From the NCBI RefSeq assembly GCF_033807575.1, contig NC_084704.1:28125968-28189967 (forward strand): a stretch of DNA of 64,000 nt, given 5' to 3'. Below are positions 44,560 through 54,775 of the stretch, piece by piece. How positions within the stretch are numbered: the stretch's first letter is position 1; every line of letters starts with the position of its first letter. The notes beneath the pieces are model-generated. The model had not been told where the DNA came from, made no database searches, and saw nothing but the letters and a program-made list of their open reading frames with translations. The stretch is from Cydia pomonella (Eukaryota > Arthropoda > Insecta > Lepidoptera > Tortricidae). Position numbers and translations under genes: made by a program.

Positions 44560-44864
44560 AGTGTTAATTGGTATTTATTGTTTTTCAAAGTAATCACCGT
44601 GGTACGTAATACACTTTTTCATTCGATCGAACCAGTTTTCGAAACACTTATTAAAGTCCGAAGTCGGGGTCTCCAAAATGGCCGTTTTGTATGCCTCAAC
44701 CGCTTCTTCAGGCGTTCGGTACCGTTGACCATGAAGTCGTTGCTTGATTTCTGGAAAAGTGAAGAAGTTATTGGGGCTTGAGTCTGGACTGTACGGCGGA
44801 TGTTCCAGATTTTCGACGTTTTGCTCTTTTAAAAACTCAATTGTCTGCCTAGCGGTGTGCGGCG
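44560..44864 (-). pseudogene. Mariner transposase, C-terminal part
   Basis: On the minus strand the frame reads HTARQTIEFLKEQNVENLEH, PPYSPDSSPNNFF and FPEIKQRL, then RYRTPEEAVEAYK and FENWFDRMKKCI..GDYFEKQ. The NDFF normally supplying the third catalytic Asp is NNFF here, a second active-site loss. The plus-strand open frame over 44578-44781 is a shadow of this. Confidence 0.85.
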
Positions 44865-45252
44865 GCGCTTAAAAATTAAATCGATAACATGAAAAATTAT
44901 AACGCCTGCAAAATTGTAATAGCAAGCAAAATATAAAATGAGTAAAACTTGGAAAGCACAAATAAAATGACTCATATTATAATTGAATATGAAGGTACAA
45001 AAAAGGTACAAAAATTTGGCTTTTATAGAATTTATCAATAACCACGGGAACACAGCGTAATAAAGTACACCCGCCATTCTGACTGTCAGGATGGCGGGTG
45101 ACCTGTTTTTTGATCATAACTTTACGTACCGTGAGGTACAAATTTTTTTAAACGAGGTACTAAATAGTACAAATTAGGTACAAAAATATGGTATGCTTTT
45201 CATTTGATTTTATTTTGGTACACCCGCCATTCTGACTCTCACCGATAATGCG
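44865..45252. mobile_element. Insertion inside the mariner, carrying a GGCGGGTGTAC MITE
   Basis: The mariner reading breaks at the codons for SSH|T and resumes at HTARQTIEFL. The inserted ~385 bases contain a MITE at 45086-45240 nearly identical to the 27486 copy. It is preceded head to head by another right end (gtacacccgccattctgac at 45067-45085). The rest (44865-45066) is AT-rich and unassigned. CGCA at both junctions may be a short target duplication. Confidence 0.75.
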
Positions 45253-45680
45253 AGCTCGCACACCGCTGGTGCAGTACTATACGACGTCTGGGGTTGTTTT
45301 TTCGGAACTCGCTGATAACTTCTGGTAAACAAACATTGGTATACCAGTCAGCATTGACCGTTTTACGATCCTCTAGCACGGTGGTGACAACGTGGCCACT
45401 TTTCACTACAAAAGTGCCGACCATTTTTTCGAAGTGCTCCGTGAGCGTATTACTTTGTTCGGTTTTGGCTCATCTTGGAACACCCAAACAGTCAAGTGCT
45501 GCTTAGAATCCTAATCGTAGGCAAATATCCAAGACTGTCACCACTGATAATGTCGTAAACGTGTTTAGAGTTTCCTCGGTTGAATTTTCGTAGAGTTTTG
45601 CGACACCACCTAACGCGAGCCGTTTTTTTGGTCTTCACTGAGTAAATGTGGTATCCAGCGTGAGATCAATTTTTTTACGC
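45253..45680 (-). pseudogene. Mariner transposase, first half of catalytic domain, frameshifted
   Basis: After the TAA the text GVKKLISRWIPHLLSEDQK can be followed. A YDIISGD segment (first catalytic Asp region) has an apparent 2-base loss directly after it. The frame VVTTVLEDRKTVNADWYTNV..LPEVISEFRKN..IVLH is then open. The expected HHDNASSH second catalytic motif reads HQRCASSH, so the Asp is lost. This copy cannot encode active transposase. Confidence 0.8.
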
Positions 45681-45681
45681 C

Positions 45682-46017
45682 TTAGAGGTCATGCAAAATA
45701 TTTTGAACACTGGTCCCTGAAATGCCCAATGAAGCTTCTATCTCACGGTATGTCGCATGGCGATCTTCGACGATCAGTTGCCGTATAGCATCAATGTTCT
45801 CCTGAGTTACGGCTGTTTTTGATCGACCTTCACGATGCCTATCACTAGAACTAGAGCAACCACGTTGAAATTCTAGATACCAACGTTCCACAGTGCGCAG
45901 GCAGGGTGCTTCATTATTAAAAACAGTAGTCAACTCCTCAAAGCACTGAAGACGCGTTAAACCTCTTTTGAAGTTGTAAAAAAATATCGCACGTAAATTT
46001 TCCTTCGAAATTTCCAT
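45682..46017 (-). pseudogene. Mariner transposase, N-terminal DNA-binding part
   Basis: From the ATG at 46015-46017 the frame encodes MEISKENLRAIFFYNFKRGL, a helix-turn-helix region (RTVERWYLEFQRG) and a second HTH (VTQENIDAIRQLI.., YREIEASLGISGTSVQNILH). These bind the TIRs in the family. A TAA follows HDL where family members continue LGVKKLISRW; that continuation is readable in the same frame beyond the stop. This is the best-preserved part of the protein. Confidence 0.85.
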
Positions 46018-46511
46018 TTTCACAACTGACTTGTCAACTTTGAACCGACGCTGTACTGAGTTGAAACGATTCGGCCGATCTCGAGTCATTCTTTTATTTT
46101 CGAGTTCTAAATTCAAATATTTTACGATGATACTAGTTTTTTTTTATAAAATTGCAGGAGGTTTGCAAACGACAGAACTTAAAAGGAAGCCCTCGTATAT
46201 GATCACGCGCTATATTGCGGAATTTCATTGGAACTACATTTTTCATACTAAACTGAACTGTCACCCTATACACGAGAAGAACAGCGCCCTCTTGACAATG
46301 ATCATATATTTCTGGTCGGGCTTTACTTTCAACTCATAATGCATGGGAATGTGCACACCTATACCGGAATCCAATAGAAAAAACAAATATGACAGCTTTT
46401 GTTGGCATTTGACATCTGACCAAAAAATATTTTTTTTATTTATTATTTAATAAGCAGGCAGGCAGTTTGACAACTGATATGACCTGTATCCAATATTCAT
46501 AAAGATAGTTA

Positions 46512-47143
46512 TCATGAACGAGTAGTAGATATAATGTGCTTGTCTAATTTATTTTTAAACTGGTTCACATTTGGTGCTGAAACCACATCTTCCGGGAGTT
46601 TGTTCCAAGCCCTCACCACTCGATTGCTGAAAAAGTGTTTGTATGGGTTACTGTGAGCCCTATGCCTTTCCAGCTTTAAATGATGACCTCTCAGACGGTT
46701 GTTGTTGTTGCGCTTGAACATCTCTTGGAAATCCTTGAGGTCATAGTGCCCAGATAGTATTTTGTACGTCTCTATTAGGTCGCCACGTTCTCTGCGGTGC
46801 TTTAGAGTAGTGAGGTTCAGTTCCTTTAGTCTCTCTTCATATGGCTTGTTTTTAAGTTGCCTTGGCAGCTTCGTGAAACTGCGTTGTACTTTCTCGAGCA
46901 CCTCAATGTCCTTGGCAAAGTAAGGACTCCAGGCTTGAAAAGCATACTCCAGTACGGGTCTGACATATGTTTTGTATATTTTTAGCATCATATACGGTGT
47001 TAAGGTCTTGAAGGCTTTTCTAATGAGGTAAATCATGCTTCTGGCTTTCTTAACCATTGTAGATATGTGCTCTTCCCACTTTAGGTCCTCAGAGATTTTA
47101 ACACCTAGGTCAGTTTCAGTTGATTTATATGGAGGTTGATTTC
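46512..47143 (-). pseudogene. CR1/L2-like non-LTR retrotransposon, ORF2 C-terminal part
   Basis: An open stretch of ~205 codons covers PPYKSTETDLGVKISEDLKW, EEHISTMVKKARSMIYLIRK, YKTYVRPVLEYAFQAWSPY, DIEVLEKVQRSFTKLPRQL and KPYEERLKELNLTTLKHRRE, then RGDLIETYKI and ..VRAWNKLPEDVVSAPNVNQF. This order (DLGV, RPxLEYxxxxW, LExxQR, ERLxxLxLxxLxxRRxRGDLI, xxWNxLP) is standard for CR1/L2-type ORF2 ends. The polymerase core is missing and a TGA lies just upstream at about 47141-47143, so the copy is 5'-truncated. It is unbroken across the retained part, so fairly young. Confidence 0.85.
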
Positions 47144-47149
47144 ATTGAG

Positions 47150-47790
47150 ATATTATTAACTAACATATATTTGAACAAAAAATATATTTAAGTATATAAA
47201 TTATGGATAAGATCATGATTGTCGTCAAACCGTGCGTGATTAGTTGATTACGAAGTACTGAAGGTAAATTGGTTTGTTTACATTATTTGCAATTTATATT
47301 GGACTCCACTTTAGACATTTTGTGACAGAAACGAGCCAAAGCCAATGGCAATTGACTTCATTTTGATACCATTTAATCGATATTTAATGATTGTCATATT
47401 AAAAATTAACATCAAAATGTGTTAAATGAGCCATTGAAGTATTAATTGTTTACATGTTTTAAAATTAAAGATTTACTGCAATACTTAATCTTAATGTAAT
47501 AAAAAGGGTGTTAAGGCTTTGATTTTGCCGTTTTCTTATTCCATTAAGTCTTGGTATTCCTCAATCCACGAAGTTAAGCCCTTATTATTTTAAACCGGCA
47601 TGTTTAAATCGCAAATTGGGTAGCATCTATTCTAAACCGCGTCCGAGGCCGCGACAACAGGATACTGAAGGTTATCGCCGACAGACCAGACAGTTCCATC
47701 CTGTGTACATCGGTCAAAATTAATAATTAAAATATCTTGACATTTTTTTATACTTGTAGGTACGGTACCTATAGTTCGTGTCATTCACGA
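47150..47790. other. No gene recognised
   Basis: AT-rich non-coding sequence. Confidence 0.4.
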
Positions 47791-47800
47791 TGATGATCAG

Positions 47801-47989
47801 TACCCCTAGTGTAAATATTTTCGACAGCGAAACGTGACGTACGCGTTTGCGTTAAATGTCATTTTATATGAGATTTTTGACTTTCCAAAACGTCCCGCTT
47901 GGCGCGCTGTTCAAAAACCCAAACAAAATGAGACTTAACGCAAACGCGTACTTCACGTTTCGCTATCGACTAAATTTACACTAGGGGTA
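47801..47989. mobile_element. MITE with TACCCCTAGTG ends and possible 3-base CAG duplication
   Basis: The left arm (tacccctagtgtaaatattt.. to ..cgtacgcgtttgcgtta) and right arm (taacgcaaacgcgtacttca.. to ..acactaggggta) pair over about 55 bases. CAG lies on both flanks (47798-47800 and 47990-47992). A spacer of about 75 bases contains gtcccgcttggcgcgctg. A one-arm relative lies at 60504-60590. Confidence 0.8.
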
Positions 47990-48349
47990 CAGATTTAATT
48001 ACCCCTTAGAGTGGTAGGCCGTCGACTCCGGATCGATTATGTCATTTAAATTTCAAATTTGATTAATGGAATTAAAATCAAAATTCCAATAACTCAAAAA
48101 CGACTTATGCCACAAGACACGCGTCGTCGTGAATGACATGATCTATATTGCTCCATTGACTTAAAATCATTATTTATATGAATAAGTATGAATGAAAATA
48201 GTATATTTTGACATACTAATATTCTAGCCTATTTTATTTTAAATTTGATATATTAATTTATTGATTATTTTTATATTCATTATTTCAATTAATTTGAATT
48301 TTTACTATGAATCTTGATTTCATTGTTCAAAGTATTATTATGTTTTTTT

Positions 48350-48515
48350 ATACTACGTCGGTGGCAAACAAGCATACGGCCCGCCTGATGGTAAGCAGCC
48401 TCCGTAGCCTATGGACGCCTGCAACTCCAGAGGAGTTACATGCGCGTTGCCGACCCTAAACCCGCCCCCCCTCATTGAGCTCTGGCAACCTTACTCACCG
48501 GCAGGAACACAACAC
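48350..48515 (-). repeat. Dispersed repeat, second copy of the 24121 family
   Basis: On the minus strand it reads ggttgccagagctcaatgag, ggtttagggtcggcaacgcg, gttgcaggcgtccataggct, ctgcttaccatcaggcgggc, then gtttgccaccgacgtagtat. This copy is contiguous and shows what the interrupted 24121 copy originally looked like. Confidence 0.7.
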
Positions 48516-48716
48516 TATGAGTATGTCAATATAATCAATTATTTATGTTATATTTAAATTTGATTTTAAAGTACTTACCAGCAGAGAGCTATAACGATGT
48601 TATTACCTATACTAACAATGTTTTATGGAATTTTGAATGTTCTGAAAAAAGTTTTTTTTATTACATGATACTTGGCATGAACATTTACGCGGCATATAAA
48701 AATTATAAGTAAGTAG

Positions 48717-48856
48717 GTACAGTCACGTCTGAAAATATTGATACGAAAAAAGTTCCAAAAATATACTGTATACACTACCTAATATATGGGCAATAAAGTC
48801 GTGTATACATATTTTTGGCACTTTTGTCGTATCTATATTTTTAGACGTGACCGTAC
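48717..48856. mobile_element. Hairpin MITE with GTACAGTCACGTCT tips
   Basis: The left arm (gtacagtcacgtctgaaaat.. to ..agttccaaaaatat) pairs with the right arm (atatttttggcacttttgtc.. to ..agacgtgaccgtac) over ~48 bases, with a ~45-base loop. It is non-coding and the third member of the GTACAGTC-tipped set. Confidence 0.8.
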
Positions 48857-48889
48857 AAAGATAATAGAGTAAATTTTTTTTTTTTTTCA

Positions 48890-49270
48890 AACAAAAACAT
48901 TTTGTATAGATTTTTTTTCTTTGTAATTTTCATTTTACCGTTCTGTTGCGTATGCATGATTTATTGCACCTTTCTAGCACTAACGATCACGAAGCAAAGC
49001 CGCGGACGGAGGGACAGACGAACCTGGCGAAACGTTGACTACGGAACCCTAAAAATCGCTACGATTGCGAAACTGCTGGATGAACCCACTGCACCTTAAG
49101 GTCTAAAGAGTGTCTAAAGAGTCCACTTCGGGCCCAACGCAACCAAACGGCCTCAGGGCGCTATTGTACAGTGTGACAATAATGACATGCCTGCCTAAGA
49201 GGCCCTTAGAGATCTAGAGGGTTAGCTAGTAGGGTCAATCCCTGTTTAGTTGAAATAATTAAGTAGTAGT
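48890..49270. repeat. Old repeat fragments
   Basis: 48985-49050 carries cgaagcaaagccgcggacgg and actacggaaccctaaaaat, the cggaaccct vocabulary seen elsewhere. 49120-49250 carries cttcgggcccaacgcaacca and a tagtgtgacaataatgac-like string, partly echoed at 11905. Ends were not defined. Confidence 0.4.
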
Positions 49271-49279
49271 AGTAGACAT

Positions 49280-50185
49280 AAGCACTGGAGCACAGCGTTC
49301 AAATTCTGTTGAGGGTTGACAGTATTGAGTAATCCCCTGTAGTCAGAGAGCTAGCACCAAAATTGTTCACGACTTCGAAAGCAACGAAACTACACAGTTT
49401 GCTATAGGTACTTACTATTTGACCGAAACGTTAGCGAAGGTCTACGTTTTGACTCGGGCAATTTGCTTTCGTATGTCCGGATGTTCTCCCCTGCAGGTCG
49501 CAATTCTCAACTAAATCTCGTGTAACTTTGTAAGCAGGTTCATCAGTAGTTATATAGAATTTATCTATCGTTTCGTTTTGTGGTTTTTTTTTAATGAAGC
49601 AAATTCGCATAAAGTACTTAAGTGCCATTACGGTACTTAAGACCATTGTGAGTACGCTATGAAAATGACTCAACGAAGTAAGTGTTTTTATTGATTTTAC
49701 ATGTTTTAAGCTTATCGATGTTATCGCGAGGTCTACAGCTTACAGGGCCACTAATATTATTACTGAATTATACGTCTGGCAGCTTTTCATTACTGAAAAT
49801 CAGAGAATGCAAGCCACTTGATGGATGCACATTTTTTGAGGTAGTATTAAGGGGAATTATGTACTTTTTCAATTCTAATATAGCATTGCCAGTCGTTTCT
49901 GTTGTGGGAAACAAGTGTCAGGTGATATACAGCGTTATTCATAGTCATCGCCTGTTTGTTTGCCCTTTTTTGTTTCCGCGATAAAGGGTAATGTTGTTTA
50001 TTTTAACGATAGAATATCGGCCCTATAAATGAGACAACTTCGGGACTTAAGTCGTACTTTAGCATTCCACAGAAAAGTTTTGCTAGCCTGTCATTCTGAG
50101 CTACGCCGATGAACAGATACCAGATGCTCGGAACTAGTAATAAGAACAGTATAGCTAGCAAATTAATAAACGATTTCCTTGCTCT
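49280..50185. other. No gene recognised
   Basis: Two open frames of 80-100 codons (49431-49673 minus, 49682-49984 plus) have no recognised domain. A 70-codon minus-strand frame (50003-50215) includes one hydrophobic, membrane-like segment (about FINLLAILFLLLVPSIWYLF), but its first eight codons come from the neighbouring fold-back element. Confidence 0.35.
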
Positions 50186-50192
50186 CTTTATT

Positions 50193-50751
50193 AGGCTTAG
50201 GACTTTTGGTAGCATACCGTGGTTCTAGAATCTATGGAGTCGCAAAACATTTTTTTTTTTCAAACTCTAAGTTAACGTAAATATTACGTGTAGTGTATAT
50301 TTATATGTAAAAATTAAGTTAATGCTGGGAAACTAAATAAACGGTTGGGGTAGGGTGTCGGTTTTGGGGCAGAAAATTTTTGATGATTTTTTTTAATCTT
50401 TTACCATCGTAAAGAATGTGTTCAAATAAGAGTATGTTATGTTCACTTCTATTCTCCGATCAATATTTACCGATATATACTGAAAAACCTCAATATCTTG
50501 TCAAATATTGATGAGAGAAAAAACTGTATCTAACAAAACATACTTATTTAAACACATTATTTACGATGGTAAAAGAAAAAGAAAGAAAAAAATTATGTTC
50601 CAAAAACGACCGTCCTACCACCCCAATCGTTTATTCTGTTTACTAGCATTTACGTAATTTTGACATTTAATATTTACTTTGACTTAAAAAAGATTAAATT
50701 TTGCAACTCGATGGATTCTAGAACCACGATATGCTACCAAAAGTCCTAAGC
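50193..50751. mobile_element. Long fold-back (palindromic) element
   Basis: The terminal ~56 bases (aggcttaggacttttggtag..) are inverted at the other end with about five mismatches. Pairing continues inward in blocks: aaacggttggggtagg / cctaccaccccaatcgttt, ttttaccatcgtaaagaatg / catta tttacgatggtaaaa, and aataagagtatgttatgtt / aacaaaacatacttatt. The centre is near 50475-50490. Arms of ~270 bases make this the longest palindrome in the window. It has no transposase. Confidence 0.8.
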
Positions 50752-50919
50752 CTACTCATTATCATATACGATTTTCCGATGCTAGCGCTTAGACTACTAG
50801 GAGCGACACACTCGTGGATTAAATTTGATCCGTCGCGCTTCACCGCTCCTCTTTGTTTAATTAGCTGTCTAAAGGAACGAGGGAAGTTTGATCAGAGTAA
50901 TAGCAGCTCGTGATCTTGC

Positions 50920-53455
50920 TGATGAGTAACTTTCATTATTAATACGGTAAACTTTTCTCGTGCATTCTATTAAGGCAAGCGTCTTCGAGAGCCAATGATT
51001 GAGAAAGCCTTATTTGAATATACTTAGAAAAGACGCGTCTTTTGTGCATTATTTATTAATATTTATTTATTTATGAACACACAGTACAGAGCTCAATTCT
51101 CAAACAGATATCTGTAAAACTGTATTTACTGTTTTCTTGCATTTTTCGCAGCAATCGATGTTTCATAATATATTAGAAGATGTTGGCGATTGACTTAATT
51201 TTCCGATCACTCTGCACTGGACCTCACATAACACCGTGCCGAATCCGAACCACCGTAAGTAGATTCCGTAGACATAACTTAATAAACTAATAGACACAAT
51301 TACATATTGCAGCAAAATTTTGACATTGCCTCCTACAATTTTCCAGCGAACGCTCGAACGCGGCACTGGGCCCGTCGATATCCTAGCATGACAGCATTAT
51401 GCATGTCGATAGCCATGAACCCGGTTCCGATTTCAGATTTAACAATAGGATAGATGACACGTTTTCATTTCAATCAGGTTTGTTTTTAGGATCAAATTTC
51501 TATATGGGACCCACTGCATTAAACTAATACAAAAGTCAGAAATAATAGTCAAAGTCTGACAATCGTACTTTACTCGCGGAACGCTCGTAGCAAAACGATA
51601 AGTGAACGTGACGTCACAGTCACTGAGAGCCCATCTTGAAGTATGGAAAAAAGAAATATTGCGTTTATGTATACAATAGGTGCCTAAGGAATCGAATAGT
51701 ACCCTTTTAGGAAGTTAAAAAACCCGTAAATTTTGTAACTTTCAGCTCCTGTATTTATATTTTTTTACCATCACCATACATTATTTTAATAACTATATAC
51801 TACGTTTTGTTATCAAATTCAACACGTGTCATCATCCCTATTCGTTATGCGACCGCTAATGCGGCGAACGTAATCAGGTGAAATGGGTCCATGATTTTGC
51901 TTCTTAATATTACGCGAGCGAATATGCCACGAGTGAGCATATTCAGTACCATAAAATGTGCCTACTACTTTGCTCCAAAATACAAAATTTAATTAACATT
52001 TTTAAATTGTGGTAAGTATGTTGATATGTATGCCGATTAAAAGTAGACCATCACCGCTATCATGTTGTAACCATGTTGTAACGTTTATATGATGTTGTTA
52101 TTTTGTTTTCATATATAAAAACTGTTGTACCTCAATTACCCAGTGAGGAACAAAGTTACATTTTATGATACACGTTGCAGGCACATTTTATAATCGAACC
52201 AAACACGCCTGATTTTATTTTCTAACTAACCTGTAGATTAATATGAATATGACCCGTAATTTAAATCTGCATACACAATTATTAAACCGGACATAGGTAT
52301 CTTTGTATAAAAAGAGCATTTATATTCTAACCATAAAAATTACAATAAGGCAGGCCCTTTTTAAGACGATCTATGTAGACTCTTGAGAGAATTCAGTTTC
52401 CTGTGTCATCATAATCACGTAATTTTTGAGAATATAAATACATAGTCGTGCATCGTTATCGGTCTGTCTTTTCATAAGCATAAACGGTCGCCCAAAATAA
52501 TCAGTCAAGTACCTGTTTATTAAATCACGTTTAAACTGGGTATATATAACCTTTACCTATTTTACCTGTTTGATTCTACGTTTGTACGACCAATATAGCC
52601 CATGCTCGCCTTACAGAGTCCGTCTAAGCTAACTTTGATTTGACAGAACAAAGTGTGGAGTGCCGTTTGACTTTTATGTGAAGTGGGCAGAGGCTTGGTC
52701 TGACTCTAGCAAAGATCGCCATCGCGTATAAGTGAATACCCTCAGATACAGAAATGAATGCGGGTTCACATGCGACGCATTGAGTACGGCCGCCAAGTAG
52801 ATCTATGCCAACGCGGGCGCGACCGCGCGGCGCCGCGGACGCCCCCTCCAGCCGCTGGAGCGCTGCTTTGCATCTTAAAAGACGTCTGGACCCGCCGTGC
52901 AGCGCCGAATTAACCGTGTCGATGCTCCTTATGTAATGGCATTCCTAGCCACATTTTTTTATTCGCGGGCGGGGCCCTAAGCCTATGCGGGGCCCTAGGC
53001 AGTTGCCTAAGTACTACATCAAGGTTAATGCAGTTCTGCGGCCCTGGAAAATAATGAATAAAAATATTGAATTCATAATATACAATTTCAGCAAAAAATT
53101 CACATCGTACGTTTCAGTAATGAATATATCTATGTATAGCAAAAGTTTCGTGTAAAATGAGCGGTTAAGATATTTCAGAGACGCCACCTCATATCCGCGA
53201 TTATTATGTATTCAGGCATCGTATTTGTAAATTTAACAGCGCACTAACTTATTACTTATTTTCATGATTTGAAAATAAGACAAGTTCAACAAAGTGAAGC
53301 AGACTCATGACTTTGTTGACAATATGCAACAATAATGATTAAAAAGTAAAAAGATTAAAAACTAAAATCCATTGCTTTATATTTGGGTTCGGCCCAATTA
53401 GGTAAAAAAAACCCATACGATTTTCCATAGAATGTAATTGGTAGCCAAAACGGCT
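50920..53455. other. No gene recognised; CpG-rich patch at 52790-52935
   Basis: AT-rich apart from 52795-52925, which is very rich in CpG (acgcgggcgcgaccgcgcgg, cgccgcggacgccccctcc) with 52965-53005 (gcgggcggggccctaagcc, gcggggccctaggcag) beyond it. The first part has the look of a promoter or GC-rich repeat, the second of a short duplicated word. No ORF was supported. Confidence 0.35.
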
Positions 53456-53461
53456 AAATCT

Positions 53462-53760
53462 ATACAAGTCATAGGCCCCGCTGTCTACAATAACTTACCA
53501 GCATCCACAACTGATGCGCCTAGTCTGGCGAGTTTCAAGTCCAAACTCAAAAATTGACTTATTGAGAGGGCGTTTTTTAGTGTCGAAGAATATTTTACCT
53601 CAAAATATGTATAAATAAGTAGTGTAATAAAACAAATAATAATTAAATTACTAATAATGTTATAATAATAATTGATTTGTTAATAGAATCCATTTATTTT
53701 ATATGTAAGCCTGACCTGTAATTTATATTATCAATAAAGTATGAGTATGAGTAGACTAAC
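53462..53760 (+). pseudogene. Non-LTR retrotransposon ORF2 tail and 3' end
   Basis: Plus-strand codons read IGPAVYNNLPASTTDAPSLA and SFKSKLKN, then TGA where Trp is usual, then LIERAFFSVEEYF. The GP..YN.LP....S...FK..L..WL pattern is the usual end of CR1/jockey-like ORF2. It is followed by AT-rich sequence and atcaataaagtatgagtatgagtag, a plausible 3' terminus with short repeats. 5'-truncated. Confidence 0.65.
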
Positions 53761-53834
53761 TCGTAATTGGTGTAGCTCTTGTTGCGAATTCCTGGTTGAC
53801 TTGACACTATTATAAATGTCATTCAGAATTGCCT

Positions 53835-54233
53835 ATATACCGTGGGCTCATATAACCCGACAGATTTTAACCACGCAATCCTGAGGTCATCAGGAGAAAT
53901 GTTAGTAGAAAAACATGTTGTATGACTTTCAGTCAAATTAGCAAAAAAAATAAAGTTTTTTATTTACCGTTAAAATTTGCGAGTTTCCTTTAAAACTTTT
54001 ATGTCGATCAGTAGGTGTCACAAGTCAAGTCAAACCAAGTCACATAGAGGCAGCGTCGCAGCCAAAATTGGGTTTTTTCACTGAGTTATTACAAAAACAA
54101 ATTTTCACAAGAATTGTCATTATCTCTAAAACAAGATCGATTTCAGAAAACTTCGTTAGACATTTTAGTTTCTAGATGCGGTCAAGAATACACCTTTAAA
54201 ACCTGTCGGGTTATATGGGCCCACAGTGTATAT
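53835..54233. mobile_element. MITE with GTGGGC..ATATAACCCGACAG ends
   Basis: The left end (atataccgtgggctcatata, acccgacagatttta) is inverted at the right (taaaacctgtcgggttatat, gggcccacagtgtatat) over ~36 bases. The ~325-base interior is non-coding. Confidence 0.7.
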
Positions 54234-54239
54234 TTACCT

Positions 54240-54725
54240 CACGAAATGTGGCTAAAGTTTGAAGAAAAAGCACCGTGTATTTAAGAAAGATCTACTATCA
54301 AGCGCTACAAATGCTTAGTTCCCGATCCGTGAAATTGTTTATTCTGGCTGAATGGGTCGTCGCCCTAGGCCCCATGCGCAGGGGTGGATGGACTCCCTTG
54401 TAAATAGGCCGGATGACGAGTAGCAGAATCACGATCTCCAAGACTGAATCAACAAAAGGGTCTCCGCTAGTTCTGAGATGCTTGCTTAGTTTTGAGTAAT
54501 TAGATAAATCTAATCTTAAAGATATTACCGGCATCATAATTTAAATACAGTTGTACCAGTATGTAGATACAAAACCTTATTGTACTTATAAGAAATATTA
54601 ATTTAACTTATGGGATAAAGTTTCACTTCTACTGCATTTTCTACTAAGACAAATAAATTACAACAATGGTGGCTCTTTGAATAAGTAGCCGTTGAGTACA
54701 ACATTTCTACTTTCAGTTTGTATTT
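54240..54725. other. No gene recognised
   Basis: A 79-codon minus-strand frame (54298-54537) lies over a slightly GC-richer patch but shows no known motif. Confidence 0.35.
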
Positions 54726-54727
54726 TT

Positions 54728-54775
54728 AACCGACTTCAAAAAAAGGAGGAGGTTCTCAATTCGTCGGAATATTTT
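54728..54775 (+). repeat. Solo end of the AACCGACTTCAA element
   Basis: AACCGACTTCAA followed by aaaaaggaggaggttctcaa and ttcgtcgg duplicates the left end of the 26120-27412 element. No tandem units or right end follow within reach, so this is a truncated copy. Confidence 0.65.

Larger units (their letters stand above)
44510..46195 (-). mobile_element. Mariner transposon with intact TIRs and TA duplications, internally broken
   Basis: The ends read cgagggctgccttttaagtt (left) and, inverted, cgagggcttccttttaagtt (right). They match beyond 28 bases with about one mismatch, and TA flanks both sides (44508-44509, 46196-46197). The two ends and the transposase pieces lie in the right order on the minus strand. 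A ~385-base insertion (about 44865-45252) splits the catalytic domain. Without it the element is about 1.3 kb, the normal mariner size. Confidence 0.9.

Noticed and set aside
44829..45077. 82-codon hydrophobic minus-strand frame
   Set aside because: It runs from the mariner insert into out-of-frame transposase sequence.
50003..50913. Two chemoreceptor-like genes with the same N-terminus
   Set aside because: The shared first eight residues come from the tips of the fold-back element. The remaining sequences are unrelated and too short.
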